A DNA stretch of 64,000 bases from Paragordius varius (Eukaryota; Nematomorpha), in contig OZ176053.1 in assembly GCA_964247055.1 (NCBI GenBank), positions 3,472,001 through 3,536,000 of the forward strand. Direction: 5' to 3'. A program made the position numbers and the translations under genes. The notes below the pieces were generated by a model. It was not told the origin of the DNA, searched no databases, and was given only the letters and a program-made list of their open reading frames with translations. This document shows positions 44,601 to 57,754 of the stretch, one piece after another (position 1 is the stretch's first letter; each line of letters opens with the position of its first letter).

Positions 44601-47600
44601 TATATTTGGAAATTACTGTTATAAAAATGAATTCATATAGATAAAGTGTTAAATTAAAAGATTAAAGGACCAATTTTCTATAAAGACAATCATATATCTT
44701 AAACCTTAATTTTTTGAATATTACTCATTAATTTGGGTTGCGAAAAACATAAATAATGAAGATTACAAACTCTTCTTACTTTTTGGAAAATACAAGGTTT
44801 ATAAAGTATGGCTGTTTTTATGCAAAACAATATTTGCTTTTCTGTTTTTTGTTTTGTATTTATAATGTTAATTTTGTACTGTAATAATGTTTTAATTCAA
44901 TAGGCAAACTACAAATCTCTCAAAATCTGAGGATACGATTGCTGCCGAATCGGCCAAAACAAACATATTGATTCAAGCATATGTTTCTAGGGAAAATTTG
45001 CAAAGTTTTTCACTCATATCCGATACAAATTACATTAGTCAAGTAATTATATAGTTCTTAATCTTGTTATAGTTTAATTAGTAGTTTTTTAGCTTATTAT
45101 ATACTTACTAAACATTGGCAATTAATTATCTCCCTAAAATACATGTATTCACCCAAATATTTGTCTCAAATTGAGTTTAGTTATTTGCTATGGTATTATT
45201 AATGCTTTTTCGTTCATAAATTACCTTTATCTAAAAAAACTTAAAATTAAATAAATTATATCAACAGGATATAATTTAATTGCGACTTACCTAAAACATA
45301 TAATTTTGTAATGTGTAAGGATGAAAAGAGTGATTTTTTATGTGGGTATCTGGTTTATAAGTTAAAAATGGGAATTTTAAATTTTGAGTAAGTTTAAGTG
45401 TTTTAGCAATCATTTAAATAATTTCGTAAACACGATGTAATTCCTAATGAATATATTTTTTAGAATATATGTCGCATTGTACGCGCCCTATTCGAAATCG
45501 TTTTACGGAAGGGTTGGCCTATCGCTGCATCTCGCTTACTTAACCTTGCTAAGATTTGTGATAACAAATGTTGGAGTTTCCAACATCCCTTGAGACAATT
45601 GGAAAACTTTCAATTACCAACAATGGCTAGTCAAGAAAATATGGAATATGGTTCCTCCACTCAAGATGGCTACAAAGGTTTGATTTGTTTAAATTAGTTT
45701 AATTTTTTAAAAAAAAGGAAGTGATTTTTATTTTTTATATTTGATTATGGTTAGTTACACTATTTAAAACATTATTATGTATAAGATGTAAAATGTTTTT
45801 AAATTATCTGAATGGATTACAAGGAATGTTTTATCATGGTTTAGAGGACACATAGATTGTTTTAGAAAATCGAATAAATATGCCTATAAGTTAAATTTTA
45901 TTTACGCAATTCTCTGTAGTTTTCTCTGATATTTTTTGTGTTCTTATGGCCAAAATTATTGTGATTTAATAATTTGTTAATTTTTATTCATATAATATTT
46001 ATATTGCGCTTTCATAGGTAATATTCGTAGCCAAATGAAATTCAATTTGAGTAACAATGTCCTCAAACTGCTTGAAGAAAAAAATGTTAGTATTGATCGT
46101 TTACGGGATATGGAATCCATAGAAATTGGTAAATTATTTAATTAAATTGTGCACACTTTAATAAAATGGACAATTTTTTTATCTTTTAGATATTAAAAAT
46201 TAAATCTGAGTTATGAATGCCAAAATACAAATTATAACTCTTTTAAATGAATAAAACTTTTTTTTGAAAAAGAAACATTTTCTTAAAAAATTATAACGCT
46301 CCTATAAATTTTTACATATAATTTTTAATCAAAGGTAATTCAAATATTTTTTTTAATTTAATTTATTTTACATTTTATATGATTTCCAGGGCTAATGGTA
46401 AATAACTCCAAAGTTGGTCACAGCATAAAATATTTGGCTTATTGTTTCCCCCAACTGCAGTTGAAAGCTTTAATACAACCTATTACACGTTCAATATTAC
46501 GGATTCGTTTAAGTATTGAACCTGATTTTGAGTGGAACGATAGAGTAAAAATTTTATTAATTATTTGGAAAGTAATTTATTTTATGAATTAAATTAAAAA
46601 TATATCCTATAACTCCGTTTAACACAATTTTCGGTCTGTAGACGGTTATTTAATAATTAAATAACCTTATAAGCGCTTTTTTAGACGCTATATTTTTTCC
46701 AAAATATTTTACATAATATTTAGATTCATGGAAAGTCTGAAAGTTGGTGGATATGGATAGAAGATCCAGACAATAATAACGTTATTTATCACTCAGAATA
46801 TTTTATTTTGACAAAGAAACAATATGTAACATATCACAAACACGTAAGGCGAAAACGGAAATTAGAAGAGGAAAATAAGGTAATACATTACCTTAAAAAC
46901 TGCATTAATTATATATATATATATAAATATACGTATTAAACGAAAATTTGAGTTTGGTCAATTTGATTCAAGTTATTGGCAGAAATACTATATATGATAT
47001 TATCTGAACAATTTTTTATCATCAATATTAGCCCTAGCTAGGGGTATTTTTGAAGCCATCATAGGTTTTTCTTTTTAGTAATAAAAAATGGACGAATGTT
47101 GTTTTAATAATAATTACATTATGTTATATCCGTAATTTTTCTATATTATAGCGTTTTTTGAATCTAAAAAAAGTTATGAGATATATATATATTGTTCATA
47201 CGCATCTAGGCGGGTTCTCCATTCAAATATTCCTTTTCCTACAAAACAAGTGAAAATGTGAATGAATCCACATCGCACAGAGATGATGGTATGTTGGAAC
47301 TTGTATTTACCATACCAATCTTTGAACCATTACCCACCCAGTATTATGTAAAATGTGTTTCGGATCGATGGATAGGATCAGAAAATATCTTACCTCTATC
47401 GTTTAAAACACTCATTCTCCCAGAACATTATCCACCACAAACTGGTAATTCACAATATTTTACGATTTCAATTATTTTGAGCTATAAATTACCCATTATT
47501 TCAATTAACAAAATAAGTTTGAATCATATCGAAATTTAAATATATTCATTTTTGAGTATAAATTCGACAAAATTCCATGAAAGTATGTAAAAAGGTAATA

Positions 47601-48835
47601 TTAGTTTATACCTACCAAATTTTGTTTTAAATTTAAAACTTATTATAATGTTATCATTTTTGAGAGTAACTTAATTTTATATTTTCAAAAATGGCTTTGT
47701 AAAATCCTCACTCATCTCATAGTTAAATTTTTGAATAATATATTTGAAACCAAATAATTATTCCGTTTTTTTAGGATTTAAGCGCAAAATAAATGATTAT
47801 TTATGATTATTTCTTTTGCATTACAGATCTGTTGGATTTACATCCGTTGCCAATTACGGCTTTGCAAAATCCTTATTTGGAGCTCTTGTATAAGTTTTCG
47901 CATTTCAATCCCATTCAAACTCAAGTATTTCATTGTATGTACCATACTGATCACAATGCTTTGATTGGGGCACCGACGGGATCTGGAAAAACTATTATGG
48001 CAGAATTAGCTATTTTTCGGTTTTTATTTTTTTTATTAAAGCAAAATATAAAAGTCCGATTAATTTTAAGAAAAAGGTAAATGATTGTTATAAAGTCAAC
48101 AATATTTTTAGTTCTTAATTTTCTCTAATTACAGCGTTTATTTAATCAAATAATATGTTGTACCATGCTATATAACACAATAACTATCAGACTTTATAAA
48201 AATATTAATATTAAAACGACATAGTTCTAAGGAGGACATATTATTTATAATTAAGCTCAGATATTAATTATCCCTTATATATTTATATTTCTGTACTAGA
48301 CTTTGGCAAAATTACGTTGGAGAAAAGGCAGTGTACATTGCCCCATTAAAAGCACTCGTTAAAGAACGTATAAAAGATTGGTCAGAACGTTTAACACGGC
48401 TTACACTTTCATCCCTACAACAAAGTAATAAAAATCCCCCTGATGATCCATCATTATTACAAATTCCACCATATTTAACTCATTTAGAAACGACTGATAA
48501 ATCAGTAAATACTCCTTCAACAAGCGATAGCAAACTTTCATCATCATTAAAAAATGGCGAACAAACAATAAAAATTGTTGAACTTACAGGCGACCATTCA
48601 CCTGATATTAGGTTATATACTATATAATTTTTTGTGCGAAAATTTATTTTAAATATTAGTTGACTCATTGGTATATTTTTTGGGCCTCTTAATTGGTTAT
48701 TTGACTCTTAAATTTAATATATTGAGTTGATAATGTAAATTGGTAAATACACGCTATTTTTTAGTATGGATGAGAAAATTTTCATTACAATTTAAAAACG
48801 TTAACCATAAATCTTATAAGAGAGACCGGACCTAC

Positions 48836-48869
<34 letters not shown>

Positions 48870-51800
48870 CTGATTGTCAATTTTATCCTATATTTTGCAA
48901 TGATTAGATCAATTGCTCAAGCTGATTTGATAGTTACTACGCCTGAAAAGTGGGATGGTATTAGCCGAAATTGGCAAACGCGAAATTATGTCCAGAAAGT
49001 GACTTTAATTGTAATGATTATGACTAGTTTTTGTCATTTTTAGGATACTACAACTAAATTAATTATTTTTTTAAAAAAAACAAATTAAATTTGATTATTT
49101 TAAAAGCTATAAATATTTGACGAATAGAATATCAAATTCTAATATTATAGTTTATCAGAAAAATTGATTGCAAAGCACAACTTTTTACTTATATTATAAA
49201 TATTTTAAATTTGATAAATTATATTATTGTGTATCTTTCGATGAATTTTATTTTATAATCAATTTATATTTTTATAAATGTTTCATAGATTATAGATGAA
49301 ATTCATATGTTGGGAAGTAATCGAGGTCCTGTGTTAGAAGCTATTGTGAGCCGAACGAATTACATAACATCACACACGGGGAAACGGGTTCGTATTATTG
49401 GTTTATCTACCGCATTGGCTAACCCCACAGATTTATCTATTTGGCTTGGTAAGGTTTTTGTATTATTTTGCGTATTATATGCATAATATAGAATGTTTGA
49501 GACGCAATATATAATGCATTTTAAATATATAGTTTTAGGTTAAATTGAATATATATGGAATGTCCATGTTTCCAAGGTTTTCTGTGATTATTTATATTTT
49601 CCATACTTAATTTAACGATGTGTGATACATTTAACCTTAAAATTTTTGCATTAAAGTAGGTTATTAATAACTTTTAATGGAATTGTATTATATTATAGCA
49701 GATTTTTTATTAATATAATTAGATTATATTTTTCTCGATTATTTGCTTTCTTCTCAAATTATTGGTTGATTGACACATTAAATGTATTTTGATCTTATCA
49801 GCACATAATTCTTGGATTATAAATTATTCCATTTTTTGAGTTACTATAATACATTTTTTAGGTATCAAATCAAATATTGGACTTTATAACTTCAGACCTT
49901 CGGTTCGCCCTGTACCATTGGAGGCACACATATCAGGATTCCCCGGGAAACATTATTGTCCTCGTATGGCAACTATGAATAAACCAACATATCAAGCCAT
50001 AAAGTACTTTTAAATAATATTACATTATTTAATAAAAAGTTTTTGTGGGATTTATACAATTATAATAATTTTAAATTATTCTATGTTTCTGGCCTGTAAA
50101 TCATTTGTTTTTTGTTATTTTAAGGTAATTTGGTTTACCATTTAAGAATATCCAGTTAGGGTGATATAATTTGTAATTGAATTGGTTTTAATATTTAAAA
50201 TAAATATTTTTTGCCTAAAAAATCTATATTTTTTTAAATTTAGAACATACTCTCCGACCAAACCAACCATAATATTTGTTTCATCTCGACGTCAAACGCG
50301 ACTTACAGCCCTTGATTTAATAGCTTATCTGGCTTTAGAAAATGATCCAAAACAATGGTTAAAATTAACGGATGATGAAATAGAAAATATTGCTTCAACT
50401 GTCAAGGATAGGTAGAGAATTATAATATTTTGATTTAATTTAATAAAGGTTGGAACAGACCTATAAATTTTTTTAAAACATTTTCTTTCAAAACGGTTCC
50501 GAAACTTTTCTAACTGGTGTGAAATTTTTAAAAAAATGTTTTTTACAAATTTTGATACATATTATACTTAAAGATATTATTTATTTTATTATAGATATAT
50601 AATTTTTTTGAGAGAAAAGTGGCACATAATATATTATTGCGTGCATGCTTATATTTTAGGTGATTTATTCCATTGTGTTATTAAATAATTATTAAGGCAT
50701 ATGTTAAAAAAAGAAGGAACTATTTTATTTTAAAAAACAATGGAACCGAAACAAAAAACGGTTTAAATGTTTAAAAAACAACATTATAATTTGCTACATT
50801 ATTTTTATATTATATTTTTTGTTTGAATATATATAGCAATTTAGCCCATTTTCTGCTATTTGGCATTGGAATGCATCATGCTGGTCTGCATGAAAGAGAC
50901 CGCAAAATAGTTGAAGAACTTTTTGTGAATCAAAAAATTTTAGTGCTTATTGCAACCTCAACCTTGGCTTGGGGTGTTAATTATCCGGCACATTTAGTCG
51001 TAATCAAAGGAACCGAATTTTATGATGGAAAAACTCACAAATACGTCGATTTCCCCATAATGGGTTAATAGTATATAATATTAAATAAATTTAACTCCGC
51101 CATAATGACCCCAATTATGGGTAAAATACATAGATGATGATCCATCAGGATGAAAATAAAATTAAAATTTATTTTATATTCATTTTTTAATATATATATG
51201 TATATATATATATATATATATGATTATTTAATTTTATAAGGTGAGGTTGATTGAGAGAGAGATTTACTAAAATTAGTTTTTTCGTAGTTTCATGTTAGAA
51301 TGACTGATAAGTTACTTGATTATATATTCGCTAAAAGATTTAAATTTATACCACACTTCTCATGAACTATTTATTAATATATGATGGGTTAAAACCCTCT
51401 ATTTTAATCAAAGAGTTTTACCTTATTATAGTTGCTATTCATGTTTTAATACATATATATTTCAATATGTTTAGATGTGTTACAAATGATGGGGCGAGCT
51501 GGAAGACCCCAATACGACGATCAAGGCGTTGCAGTCATTTTAGTTCAGGATTGTAAGAAACAATTTTACAAAAAATTCTTATACGATCCTTTCCCGGTCG
51601 AATCTAATTTATTAGAAGTAATGCTCTGTAAAACTTTATTAATTAGCATTTTCCATTTAAAGCAACGTTTTTTGCAGAGCACATTCAAAGTTTTTCACTT
51701 AAAGATAACATTATATATTTTATCAATTTTTTGATGGTTTATAGGATCGAGAAGTCTTTGAATTGAAGATTACTCTTATAAAGTCTATTTTTTAAAATGA

Positions 51801-54800
51801 AAAAATTGCATATCAAAAATAAATTTTCTTTTCTTTGTTTGTTATTAAGATAACTTATATTTTTGGTAAATAAATTAATACAGTATTCATTTTAATGGTT
51901 TTACACTATAGTTGGGCAATTTGCAACACAGTAGTGTATGGAAAAAACAATAAAATTCTGAATAAACAATTTTTTTCTTTTTCCATACACTACTGTGTTG
52001 CAAATTGCCCAACTATAGTGCGAATCCATTAAAATGCATACTGTAATAGGTGATTGCAGATCATATGAATGCAGAAATCGTGGCCGGTACTATACAATCA
52101 AAACAGGAGGCTTTGGATTATTTAACTTGGACCTTCTTTTTTAGGCGAGTTTGGCGTAATCCTTCATACTATGGTCTAGTCTCCAATCAACTTGAAAATG
52201 ATACATCTGACCAAACAAAGCAGATTGATGCAAAAAGTAAATATAATGTTAATTAAAATTCGCTAAATTTAGCAATAATTGAATTACCATAAATTTCCAC
52301 CTACCGCTGGTAAACTTTGACAAACAAAATTCCATTTTTTTGCATCTAGAGTTCTTACCGCCAGTCTGACCTTTTAGGAATGCAGTCATTCGCGGTCATA
52401 ACCAGTCAATTTTTAATGCAAGTAAAAAATAAGTTTGTAACTATCTATTGAAGAATAATAATATTTAGCAATTTGGTAAATTTTAAAATCCAAATCTTCC
52501 AATTTTTTTAAAAATTCAAATTTTATAACATTCATATTCACTGGACAAAATTTTTAAATATTTTATATTGTTGGCATTAAAAACCGACACAGTCATGATT
52601 ATAAATTCATGCTAAAACAGTCAACTCCAACATAATTAGGATGTTTAATATATTAAATATCCTGTTTTGGTTTTATATAGCTGTCAACGAATATTTAAGC
52701 GGATTAATAGAAAACACACTCCGTGACCTAGAAAATTCACATTGCATACAATTTGATGAAGATCAAAGGTTTAATCACATTTACATAATATTGCATTTAT
52801 TTTTTATTTTCACCGCCAATCTTACTTTATAATCTATAACTATATTGTAGAACTATTTATCCAACTCTGTATGGGCAAATTTCATCATTTTATTACCTGT
52901 GTCATTTAACGATTCAAACATTTTGTGCCCACAAAAATCAATACTTTCGAACAAATATGGATAGCCTGCCAAATGCTATAAATTCAATTCTCCAATGCGT
53001 TTCAAGCGCTCATGAATATGCTGAAATGCCGGTCCGTCACAATGAAGACGCAATGAATGCCGAGCTATCCGATTCTGTCCAATATAAAGTTTTCCAAATA
53101 TATACTTTTTAAAATATTTGGCATCTACTGTGCTAGAAAAAAAACGAATAAAACTCTGGTTTTTTGTAAGAAAATTTTAAAGAATTTTTAAGTGATTATT
53201 AAGGACACGTGAGAAGAATTATTTGAAAAAAATATTATCCCATAAGATAATTTGAAACACATAGCGCATAGTAGGTTCTATTAATATTCATCCCAATACG
53301 AAATATTCTAGCCGGTCAAATCATATGTTAACATTATATAGTTTCTCTTTTTGAAACAAAATTTCATTTGTGAGATATTGTATATATTTTAATAACTCCC
53401 CAAGTTAAACATAATTGGGTCTAATTTTTATTACTTTCTTGAACTAAAAGTAAAATTGCCATTTTTAAATCTTTGTTACGCTAAATTTAGGTTGATCCTT
53501 CTACGTTTGATTCACCCCATACAAAAGTTAATTTATTATTACAATGTCATTTCGGGCGTGTCAAATTGCCGTGTTCCGATTACTTTACTGACACAAAATC
53601 TATGCTTGATCAAATTTCTCGTATACTCCAGGTACACTGTTTTTTCTTATTACTTAAACATTTGTTATGTTAAAGATGTGTATTAGGGATATAAACTAAA
53701 ACCATTGTTTTTACCGTACCGTTTTGAAACTGTTTCAATTTATATGATACCTTTTAATCGATTTTATCTGATATAAAAATAATGGATAAGATATTACAGA
53801 GAAAAAAGGAAACAATATAATCTTTTTGTAAAGAAGCAATCGAAGCGGAATCGTTCAAAAAAAATTTTACAAAAAAACAGTTATAACGCAACCGTTGCCA
53901 AAAAATTTTGCAAAAGCAATGGAGTTGAGATTCTAATATTCATTCGTTAAATATTTTTGGGAAACGGGAGTTTTATTTTAAAGAATTACTTGGATCTATT
54001 ATAAAATTAGTCTTAACCTGCAAATTATGAAAAGAAATATAGTAAACGAACACTGTATTATATTAACTACTTTTTTATTACTTTTATATAAAAATAAGGC
54101 TTTGTTGGACATAGTTGCTGAAGATGGGTTATTGGGTATGGCGCTCTGTATCATAAATTTCATGCAAATGTGCTCTCAAGCCCTTTGGTATTCTGATTCT
54201 CCACTGCTAATGTTACCACATTTAAAACCTGAACATTTATTTATATTTAGGTAATAGTAAGTAACTTAGATAAACTTATTCAATGTTTTTAGCAATAAAT
54301 GTATGATATGAAAAAATAAAATTTTCCGCGAAGATGGATAACACATTTCTTCGATGTTTGAAACGTTTAAGTTTTATACGATAATAAACTTTTGTAATTT
54401 TCAATTTTTTTATAAATATTTTTATTAGCAAAATAGCAACAAATATCCCACAACTTGTTAGGTTTTGTCAGGAAGAACGTTCAAAATTAAGGGAATTGTT
54501 AGTGCGCGATCCATATTTTACTCATTCTCGAGTTGAAGATGTATATTAATTTTATTTTTTTTAATTTAAATATATATTTTATATATGACTAATTTTTACT
54601 TATATAGATATTTACAGCGCTAATCAAGTTTCCTTTAATAAAGATTGATGCAAAACTTATTAATGATTCTAAAACTAAATCATTGGACCTTACAAGTATA
54701 TTTACATTCATATGTTTAATTCAATTAAATATTATTCATATAATTATCTATATTATTCAAAATAATATATTTTATTGCGAATATTAGAAATGCCTAAATC

Positions 54801-55944
54801 TGACCAATGGGTTAGGGTGGAGTCAAATCAAAATTTATCAATACAGATAACATTCCATTGCCTAAATAAAATTCATGTATGATATATTAAATTATAATTA
54901 ATTTAATCAGAATTATTAATATATGAACAGCTGAACAGCTTATTTTACTAAATTTTAAAATGTTTAGTAAAAATTATATTTTAAAACCAAATCGCTTTTT
55001 ATTGTGACAATTTTTGATATCAGAAAAGGAGTATGAAAGCATACTGCCCGCGTTTTCCAAAAGATAAAGATGAATCTTGGTTTATGATATTGGCAACAAC
55101 TGATAATCCCGAATTAATAGCTCTGAAACGAATGGGACCTGTAAATACAAATAGACCTTCGACATCAAACATAATGTTTCAGGCACCTGATTTAAAAGGT
55201 TACGTGCGCATGTTTTGAATTGCATATTTTTACTGTATAGACCTGTGTTTACCCGCTAATAATAAAAACCGGTTAGACAATATAAGATTATAGTCATTAA
55301 CAATCATAAGCAATCAATAAATACCACAAATGCAAATATATGACAAAATATTTACATTCCATGGCATCTTAAATTTTCAAAAATATTTAAAGTTTAGATG
55401 TTATAAAAATGGTGTATGGAAGAACGACTGCTTATGATAGAGAGTGTGACTGGTCATACTCAACCCTACTTTTATAAAATTGATCGATATTAACCAAAAA
55501 AGGGGCCAACAAAGTCCTATTACCTTGCCACCTTCCCGCGGTGTTGGCTGGGGCATGAAAATGCGCTAACGGCAAAGGCCAGTTTTCTAATATCTGTAAA
55601 TCATCATTTGTTGTACACAAGGGCATGTGTTATGTAAAAAAATCGCCTCAGAATAACACGAAGTATAAATATTATTAATATAAATTATATCGTGAAAACT
55701 CTGAATCCGGAGTCCTGACCCTTTTATGTTTTACCAAAAATGCATAATTGGATTGTATATGTATTATTTTTCATTTAGTTTTATGAAATCAACTCCATAG
55801 TTTACATTTTACATGTATTGCTATACAATTCAATTTATATAATTTTTTATATGCATAGGCCCCATATTATACACATTATACATAATGAGTGATTGTTATA
55901 TCGGCCTCGATCAACAATACCAATTTGGAATCAATATAGTTTAG
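35568..55944 (+). CDS. ASCC3: ASCC3, activating signal cointegrator 1 complex subunit 3 (Ski2-like double helicase)
   Basis: Forty-three exons join in phase to 7,104 bases, 2,367 residues plus stop; human ASCC3 has 2,202. The protein has an N-terminal helical region, then two cassettes, each of two RecA domains plus a Sec63 unit. Walker A is APTGAGKT then APTGSGKT, Walker B DEVH then DEIH, and motif VI regions [10 protein letters not shown] then [10 protein letters not shown]. It ends [20 protein letters not shown]. Family members are 3'-5' nucleic-acid helicases acting in alkylation repair with ALKBH3 and in splitting collided ribosomes (yeast Slh1). The paralogue SNRNP200 is excluded by closer matches to ASCC3 in both cassettes (for example [28 protein letters not shown]). 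The N-terminus (first two exons) depends on introns of 20 and 25 nt. Confidence 0.95.
39156..44530 (+). CDS. ASCC3: ASCC3 first helicase cassette and Sec63 exons
   Basis: Exons: 39156-39418 ([21 protein letters not shown]), 39730-39894 ([18 protein letters not shown]), 40355-40603 ([22 protein letters not shown]), 40939-41057 (VFVHARNS), 41257-41375, 41957-42102 ([27 protein letters not shown]), 42377-42497 (FGRAGRPQ), 42574-42714, 43101-43210, 43716-43954 ([20 protein letters not shown]) and 44381-44530. The region between motif I and VAPMKAL carries about 45 extra, acidic, Ser/Thr-rich residues relative to human, and the strand after VFVHARN is also diverged. A short insertion (VKKGKSDEYN) follows GRAGRPQYS. 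Confidence 0.9.
43237..43525. mobile_element. MITE family A, copy 4 (ASCC3 intron, degraded left end)
   Basis: The right arm (GGGTGAACTTTGTTCGAGGG, then further GGGTGAATT repeats to GAATAGTATATATATA) and the internal TATCTCTATGGTAAAGTTTA core match the family. The left arm is short and diverged. It lies in the ASCC3 intron between 43,210 and 43,716. Confidence 0.6.
44904..47444 (+). CDS. ASCC3: ASCC3 inter-cassette Sec63 and linker exons
   Basis: Exons: 44904-45042 ([20 protein letters not shown]), 45464-45677 ([19 protein letters not shown]), 46018-46128, 46390-46544 ([25 protein letters not shown]), 46724-46879 ([20 protein letters not shown]) and 47210-47444 ([29 protein letters not shown]). 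Order and spacing match the first Sec63 unit (helical bundle, helix-hairpin-helix, immunoglobulin-like part) of ASCC3. Confidence 0.9.
47827..55944 (+). CDS. ASCC3: ASCC3 second helicase cassette and C-terminal Sec63 exons
   Basis: Exons: 47827-48019, 48300-48611, 48908-49010, 49289-49448, 49862-50003, 50244-50411, 50837-51063, 51475-51617, 52050-52236, 52681-52768, 52851-53088, 53491-53631, 54099-54250, 54429-54540, 54608-54695, 54788-54876, 55024-55198, 55859-55944. Landmarks: [117 protein letters not shown] and [13 protein letters not shown]. The exon at 48,300 holds a Ser/Thr/Pro-rich insertion of about 60 residues between motif Ia and ELTGDHSPD. The intron before the last exon is 660 nt and contains an unusually G+C-rich patch. 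Confidence 0.92.
48840..48868. repeat. (TA)n microsatellite
   Basis: An AT run of about 29 nt in an ASCC3 intron. Similar runs lie at 6,941-6,970, 31,659-31,681 and 51,190-51,222. Confidence 0.9.
51906..52019. mobile_element. Short hairpin MITE, family C, copy 2
   Basis: A near-perfect palindrome: CTATAGTTGGGCAATTTGCA inward from the left and its complement ending GCCCAACTATAG on the right, with about 20 bp of unpaired centre. TA at each outer end suggests a Tc1/mariner-type TA target. It lies just upstream of the ASCC3 exon at 52,050, so its right end is 30 nt from that acceptor region. Confidence 0.8.
55199..55858 (+). other. Last ASCC3 intron with a G+C-rich patch
   Basis: Bases 55,430-55,640 are clearly richer in G+C than their surroundings (CTTCCCGCGGTGTTGGCTGG and neighbours) and open on the minus strand for 64 codons without resemblance to a known protein. 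It is probably a piece of a mobile element; the rest of the intron is plain A+T-rich sequence. Confidence 0.4.
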
Positions 55945-56884
55945 GAAAAAGCGGTGTTAGTCAATTAATACGTTAACATATAGTAATAATTATATTTATT
56001 TATCTATGATACAAAAATAGAAAATAAATGATATGTGTGCCAATAATTATATTTTTTATAACCAAAATAAATACTCTTTAACGTAATTAAATTACTTTTG
56101 GAATGCATTTTTCAACAAATTATAAATGATTCATTATATTTACATATTTTGCCAACTAATTATATTTATGCATGAGTGCTTGTTTTTAATTTAGCTTATT
56201 AAAAAAGATGCAAACATAAAAATATTTTAAATATTACCCTTGAAAGAAACGTAGACCCAATCATATATGCTATATGTTTTACTTACTCCTCTTCTCCAAA
56301 AAATTGCCATTAAAAAATCAATACTTATTATAGGCCTGTAAAAATATGTTTGCGTGTACTTTTTTTTGTGTTCAAAGGAAATGTCTAATTTTTTGTTTTG
56401 AAATGTAAAAACAAACTGCATATTAGGAGGGTTAAATAGGTAGTATACTTTTTTTCCTAAGAATTTTGCTATTTACTTAACTAATAAAATATTGTCACAA
56501 GAAATTAATAATATAAGAAAAATTTATATTTATTTGGCATTACTATCATATAAAATAAAATAACTATAAATATAAATAATAATTAATGATGACATGTAAT
56601 ATAAAAGACATATTGCATCAGATGATATCAGTATTGTTTCAAGTTTTAGAGATATCTGGTAAGAATGTGATTCTATAATTAATTAATTAACGATTCCCGG
56701 TGACAATTGCGCTGACGATATTATACCTTTCCTAAACAAAAAAGTAGCGTAAATTATCTTTGTATTTAAAAATATTTTTAAATTAACCAAAAACGAATAA
56801 GATTTATTGAAAATATGACAACTCTTTTATCTGGAAAAAATTAGCTTTATATAAATAAAATAAAAATAATGGAGAAAAATATTT
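55945..56884. other. Intergenic region between convergent ASCC3 and phosducin-like genes
   Basis: About 940 bp of A+T-rich sequence. AATAAA-type signals for the ASCC3 transcript lie near 56,021-56,030 and 56,063-56,070, and for the minus-strand gene at 56,803-56,808. I see no further gene. Confidence 0.6.
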
Positions 56885-57754
56885 TTACTCGCATAAAAAT
56901 TGTTCCAAATCTTTGAACGTAAAATTTCTTTTGAGATATTCATGGAGCTTGACAAAATGTGTCAAAAGCTCACCACCCTTGTAAATCAGTAAAGCAGGTA
57001 CGCCATTTGATGACTATAGTGTATAAAAATAAAAAATTTACAAAGTTTTTGCTAATACCAGGTATTTGTGTGGGTGCTGCACAAAATTTTATATAGGGGT
57101 ACATTTTAGAAAAATTTTCCATCATTTGATAAAGTTTTGGATCTGAATTGAGCTAAAAGAGAGGTAAAAAATACGGTTTTACTTCATTGTATATATAGAT
57201 AATGACTAAAACATTAGTATCCTCTTGATCCACATTCCGTATATAATCTTCTCCATTTTGAATTTTAATTAAAGATCCGAACACAGGACTAAAATTGAGA
57301 TAAATAATACAGTTTCTGTAGTTTTGATAGCATTTCTTGCATCTTCTTTTGCCGATAATATTCAAAAAATTCTTTGTCATCTTCATCCATTTCGTTTTGA
57401 ACTTGCTCATCAATTTCACGACATTTTTGGTCCAATTGCTTTTCAATCGACTAAATTTTAAATGTAATTTACATGTGGTAACACGGTAAAAGCAGATTTT
57501 TGTACGCTTTCATAAAGTTCTTTTTGTTTCTTATCTTTTTCAGCCTTCTTAAATTTTTCGTATTCTTTAAAATCTTCGATTACGCCTTTTGGACCAGTCT
57601 ATGTTAAAATTTAATATACTTGTTGGGTTGAACCAGTGACATCCTTCATTACCAATTCTTTCCTTGGTGAAAAATTTCTTTCAACTTCTTCATCTGAAGA
57701 ACTACAGTACGATTCCTTTGGGCCTCCCAATATCTTATCCTCTAGTGTAGACAT
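56885..57754 (-). CDS. Phosducin-like protein (PhLP1-type)
   Basis: Six exons on the minus strand (57620-57754, 57473-57598, 57311-57450, 57183-57288, 57042-57152, 56885-57013) join to 747 bases, 248 residues plus stop, close to phosducin (about 246) and shorter than human PDCL (301). It starts MSTLEDKILGGPKES, then carries TGPKGVIEDFKEYEKF (helix 1, the Gbeta-binding motif), an acidic coiled stretch, VFGSLIKIQNGEDYIRNVDQ and the thioredoxin-like fold with IKFCAAPTQIPG and GVPALLIYKGGELLTHFVKL. Phosducin family members bind Gbeta-gamma; PhLP1 works with the CCT chaperonin in assembling it. TGPKGV places it with PDC/PDCL rather than PDCL2/3 or TXNDC9. All five introns are 21-30 nt long. Confidence 0.93.

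Noticed and set aside
48394-48600. Possible hidden intron in the ASCC3 exon with the Ser/Thr-rich insertion
   Set aside because: The best GT...AG pair there (26 nt, near 48,508-48,533) would break the frame, and the exon is fully open, so I kept it as coding.
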